This document shows positions 5,786 through 7,679 of a DNA stretch of 7,679 bases, piece after piece. Within the stretch, counting starts at the first letter, position 1. Each line of letters opens with the position of its first letter. The stretch is taken from contig CAMPHU010000220.1 of the NCBI GenBank assembly GCA_946886065.1, positions 1 to 7,679 on the forward strand, given 5' to 3'. The notes under the pieces were generated by a model. That model had not been told where the DNA came from. It searched no databases and saw nothing but the letters and a program-made list of their open reading frames with translations. Origin of the DNA: an uncultured Massilia sp. (GTDB taxonomy: Bacteria; Pseudomonadota; Gammaproteobacteria; Burkholderiales; Burkholderiaceae). The position numbers and the translations under genes were made by a program.

Positions 5786-5805
5786 CCAGTTTCAGGAGAA
5801 GAATC

Positions 5806-6591
5806 ATGACCCTCGCCAAACCGTCCCTGTTGATTGCCTTGCTGTTCGCCACCCAGGCCTATGCCCAGACCCCGGCTGCGCCTGCGGCTGCGGTGTCGAC
5901 GGCAGGCGCCATGGTGATCGTGCCCGCCTTCGGCGAAGTCAGGCACGCCAACGACCAGGCCATCGTCACCTTCAGCGTCGAGGAGCACGACAAGGACAAG
6001 GCCAAGGCCGCCGAGCGCGTGAACCGCAAGATGAAGGAGGGCACCGAGATCCTGCGCAAGGCCGACCCGCGCGCCGAGTTCAAGACCATGGGCTATTTCA
6101 CCTACCCGATCTATCCGGAGAACGTGCAGCCGCCGCGCCCCGTGGATGGCGTGGCCAAGCCGCCGGTCCCGGTCGCCTGGCGCGTGGGTCAGTACCTGGA
6201 AATGAAGACCACCAATCTGGACAGCCTGCCCAAAACCGCCGCCAGCGCGCAAAAAGTGCTGGCCATCAACGGCGTCCAGTTCGGACTGGCCCCGGCTACC
6301 GAGAAGCGCCTGGACGACCAGCGCATCGCGGCCACCTACAAGAACCTGAACGAGCGCATCGTTTCGATCGCCAACGCCATGGGCCGCAAGCCTGGCGACG
6401 CGGTGCTGGAAACGGTCGACTTCGAAGGCTCGGGCAACTATGCCGGCGGCCAGGGCGACATGGCCGCCGCGCCGATGATGGCGCGCATGAGCGCCAAGCG
6501 CGAGATGGCCGATGCGATGCCGGAACCGAGCTTCGAGCCGGGCGAAACCACCCTGCAGATGCGCCTGGTGGGCAAGGTCAAATTCAAGTAG
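5806..6591 (+). CDS. Exported SIMPL-domain (DUF541) protein
   Basis: A 261-aa protein. The ATG at 5806 follows AGGAGA (5794-5799) at 6 nt and opens a signal peptide (residues 1-20, cleavage after AYA). An in-frame ATG at 5758 would place 16 non-signal residues first and is rejected. After a short Ala/Pro linker (21-36), residues about 37-260 match the SIMPL fold: GEVRHANDQAIVTFSVEEHDKDKAKAAERVNRKMKEGTEIL near 43-83, TMGYFTYPIYPE at 94-105, the VGQYLEMKTTNLD strand near 127-139, then NLNERIVSIANAMG and a C-terminal strand TTLQMRLVGKVKF. Family members are periplasmic or outer-membrane-associated. BP26/OMP28 of Brucella is one and forms channel-like oligomers, but the biochemical role is largely unknown. 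There are no cysteines and no lipobox. It is followed by pssA 109 bp downstream in the same direction, with a separate promoter between them. Confidence 0.88.
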   Translation: MTLAKPSLLIALLFATQAYAQTPAAPAAAVSTAGAMVIVPAFGEVRHANDQAIVTFSVEEHDKDKAKAAERVNRKMKEGTEILRKADPRAEFKTMGYFTYPIYPENVQPPRPVDGVAKPPVPVAWRVGQYLEMKTTNLDSLPKTAASAQKVLAINGVQFGLAPATEKRLDDQRIAATYKNLNERIVSIANAMGRKPGDAVLETVDFEGSGNYAGGQGDMAAAPMMARMSAKREMADAMPEPSFEPGETTLQMRLVGKVKFK

Positions 6592-6623
6592 CAGGTAGAC
6601 TGCGCGCTTTTGCCGAGCGTAAC

Positions 6624-6681
6624 GGTTCGCTAACAATGCTTCTCCGCCTCTATAATGCGGAGAACAGCCGTTTGGCGAACC
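6624..6681. repeat. Nested inverted repeat centred on the pssA -10 box
   Basis: The inner arms TTCTCCGC 6640-6647 and GCGGAGAA 6657-6664 are perfect over 8 bp, with a 9-bp spacer that holds TATAAT. The outer arms 6624-6633 and 6672-6681 (GGTTCGCTAA and TTGGCGAACC) match at 9 of 10, and the tenth is a G-U pair in RNA. Both pairs share nearly the same centre, about 6652. The loops between inner and outer arms are 6 and 7 bp. It could be an operator, or in read-through RNA from the SIMPL gene a two-tier hairpin ending 19 nt before the pssA start. No T run follows, so a classical terminator is unlikely. Confidence 0.55.
6651..6656 (+). promoter_or_regulatory. -10 box of a pssA promoter
   Basis: TATAAT is a perfect sigma-70 -10 element, placing the start near 6663 and the leader at about 38 nt. 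No convincing -35 is seen. At a 19-bp spacing TTCGCT (6626-6631) is the nearest, and at 17 bp the sequence is CGCTAA. The promoter may therefore need an activator binding the surrounding dyad. Confidence 0.5.
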
Positions 6682-6700
6682 ACTTGAATAAAAATTCCTT

Positions 6701-7570
6701 ATGCCAACCTTCCCAAGAAGAAGAACACCAGGAGCCGTGCCGAAGGCACCGCGTTTTTCCCGTCTGAAGCGTTTCGGCCGCCGTGCCGAAGACCGCCAGC
6801 CCGGCGAGCGCGGCCGCGGCATCTACCTGCTGCCGAATGCCTTCACCACCGGCGCGCTGTTCTGCGGTTTCTACGCCATCGTCATGGCCATGAACCAGCG
6901 CTTCGAGCACGCCTGCTGGGCGGTGTTCATCGCCATGATCCTGGACGCACTGGACGGCCGCATCGCGCGCCTGACCAATACCCAGTCCGAGTTCGGCGCC
7001 CAGTACGATTCGCTGTCCGACATGGTGTCCTTCGGCGCCGCGCCGGCGCTCGTGATCTACGAATGGTCGCTGCGCGGCCTGGGCAAGCTGGGCTGGATCG
7101 CCGCCTTCATCTATTGCGCCGGCGCTGCGCTGCGCCTGGCCCGCTTCAACACCAACATCCAGGTGGTCGACAAGCGCTTCTTCCAGGGCCTGCCCAGCCC
7201 GGCCGCCGCAGCGCTGGTGGTCGGCTTCATCATGATGATGACCGACCCCGACATCAATGTCAGCTCGCGCCAGGTGGACTGGGTGAGCTGGGGCATCGCC
7301 GTGTTCGCGGGCCTGACCATGGTGTCGAACGTGCCGTTCTACAGCTTCAAGGATGTGAATTTCCGCAAGTCGGTGCCTTTCATCGTGGTGTTCCTGATCG
7401 CCCTCGCGCTGGCGTTGCTGGCGATCGACCCGCCCAAGGTGCTGTGGCCGATCTTCGTGATCTACGGCCTGTCCGGCTACGTGGTGTTTGTCATGCGCCG
7501 CGCCAAGGGCAAGCCGGTCAGCATCATCCCGACCGACGACGACGAGCACGACGAGGAAGTGCGGCGCTGA
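6701..7570 (+). CDS. pssA: CDP-diacylglycerol--serine O-phosphatidyltransferase
   Basis: A 289-aa inner-membrane enzyme that makes phosphatidylserine from CDP-diacylglycerol and serine, the step before phosphatidylethanolamine. The CDP-alcohol phosphotransferase signature is complete: D82-x2-D85-G86-x2-A89-R90-x8-G99-x3-D103-x3-D107, whose aspartates bind metal. A basic, probably cytoplasmic N-terminus (1-40) comes first. Hydrophobic segments follow near 42-65, 71-84, 109-123, 129-147, 165-180, 193-212, 224-241 and 248-265, and an acidic tail DDDEHDEE ends the protein. The GIYLLPNAFTTGALFCGFYAIV segment is characteristic of Burkholderiales PssA. The start at 6701 gives the usual MPTFPRRR-type N-terminus but has no Shine-Dalgarno; bases 6684-6700 are A/T-rich. 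GTG 6737 is in frame with AGGAG only 2 nt before it and is less likely. leuA follows after 47 bp, so the two are probably co-transcribed. Confidence 0.95.
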   Translation: MPTFPRRRTPGAVPKAPRFSRLKRFGRRAEDRQPGERGRGIYLLPNAFTTGALFCGFYAIVMAMNQRFEHACWAVFIAMILDALDGRIARLTNTQSEFGAQYDSLSDMVSFGAAPALVIYEWSLRGLGKLGWIAAFIYCAGAALRLARFNTNIQVVDKRFFQGLPSPAAAALVVGFIMMMTDPDINVSSRQVDWVSWGIAVFAGLTMVSNVPFYSFKDVNFRKSVPFIVVFLIALALALLAIDPPKVLWPIFVIYGLSGYVVFVMRRAKGKPVSIIPTDDDEHDEEVRR

Positions 7571-7588
7571 GGACGCGGGGGCGCCGCA
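7560..7588 (+). other. Hairpin spanning the pssA stop codon
   Basis: TGCGGCGC 7560-7567 pairs with GCGCCGCA 7581-7588 (8 bp, perfect). The loop of 13 nt starts with the TGA stop codon of pssA (7568-7570). No T run follows, so it is unlikely to be an intrinsic terminator. It may set mRNA stability or the ratio between pssA and leuA. GC-rich DNA makes such stems common, so confidence in a function is low. Confidence 0.3.
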
Positions 7589-7617
7589 GCATTCACCAAC
7601 GTTGACTGGAGCCCACC

Positions 7618-7679
7618 ATGCCTGATCCGAACCGCCTGATCATTTTCGACACCACCCTGCGCGACGGCGAGCAGTCGCC
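7618..7679 (+). CDS. leuA: 2-isopropylmalate synthase, N-terminal part (3' end outside window)
   Basis: Only the first 20 codons are present. They read MPDPNRLIIFDTTLRDGEQS, the hallmark opening strand of the HMGL-like TIM barrel of LeuA. The aspartate of FDTTLRDGEQ binds the metal and the arginine is catalytic. GGAG at 7608-7611 lies 6 nt before the ATG. The enzyme condenses acetyl-CoA with 2-ketoisovalerate in the first committed step of leucine synthesis. The position just after pssA matches the known ilv-pssA-leuA order of Burkholderiales. Homocitrate or citramalate synthases share the motif, but the context favours LeuA. Confidence 0.92.
   Translation, partial: MPDPNRLIIFDTTLRDGEQS

Noticed and set aside
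5731..7549. Long minus-strand open frames opposite the SIMPL gene and pssA
   Set aside because: They are His/Arg/Gly-rich antisense translations. The plus-strand genes have clear family motifs, signal peptide and membrane segments.

Overview
This GC-rich window looks like the chromosome of a betaproteobacterium in Burkholderiales, most likely an Oxalobacteraceae (Massilia/Telluria type). This is inferred from the backbone genes: the 3' end of ilvC at the left, then pssA and the first 20 codons of leuA at the right. Coding frames are strongly G/C-ending, and a PEP-CTERM (exosortase-sorted) protein, common in that group, is present. The genus call is inference, not a database match.

Layout. 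ilvC ends at 300. A 0.3 kb spacer follows, holding a long GC-rich palindromic repeat (probably also the ilvC terminator) and then a well-formed sigma-54 control region: a possible enhancer dyad, a consensus-perfect IHF site and a -24/-12 promoter. This region drives a 199-aa PEP-CTERM protein (604-1203). Bases 1204-1794 hold no intact gene. They contain a strong 14-bp hairpin and what looks like a decayed minus-strand membrane-protein gene. Next comes an exported S41-family peptidase (1795-2877), which converges on an exported SGNH/GDSL esterase (2909-4135, minus). The esterase is divergent from a LysR-type regulator (4242-5177), whose 3' end overlaps an oppositely oriented GNAT acetyltransferase (5147-5647, minus). 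An exported SIMPL/DUF541 protein (5806-6591) follows, then pssA (6701-7570), 47 bp, and leuA.

How the genes fit together. ilvC and leuA belong to branched-chain amino-acid synthesis. pssA makes phosphatidylserine and is conventionally embedded in this cluster in Burkholderiales, often with psd beside it. Here about 6.3 kb of mostly exported or regulatory accessory genes separates ilvC from pssA, and psd is absent from the interval. The accessory genes alternate in strand, so they are separate transcription units rather than one operon. The only pair that suggests direct regulation is LysR with the divergent esterase gene. pssA appears to have its own promoter, whose -10 box lies at the centre of a nested inverted repeat, and pssA probably runs on into leuA.

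I see no wholly new multi-gene system. The most interesting signals are regulatory: the sigma-54/IHF layout before the PEP-CTERM gene, the nested dyad around the pssA -10, and the repeat after ilvC.
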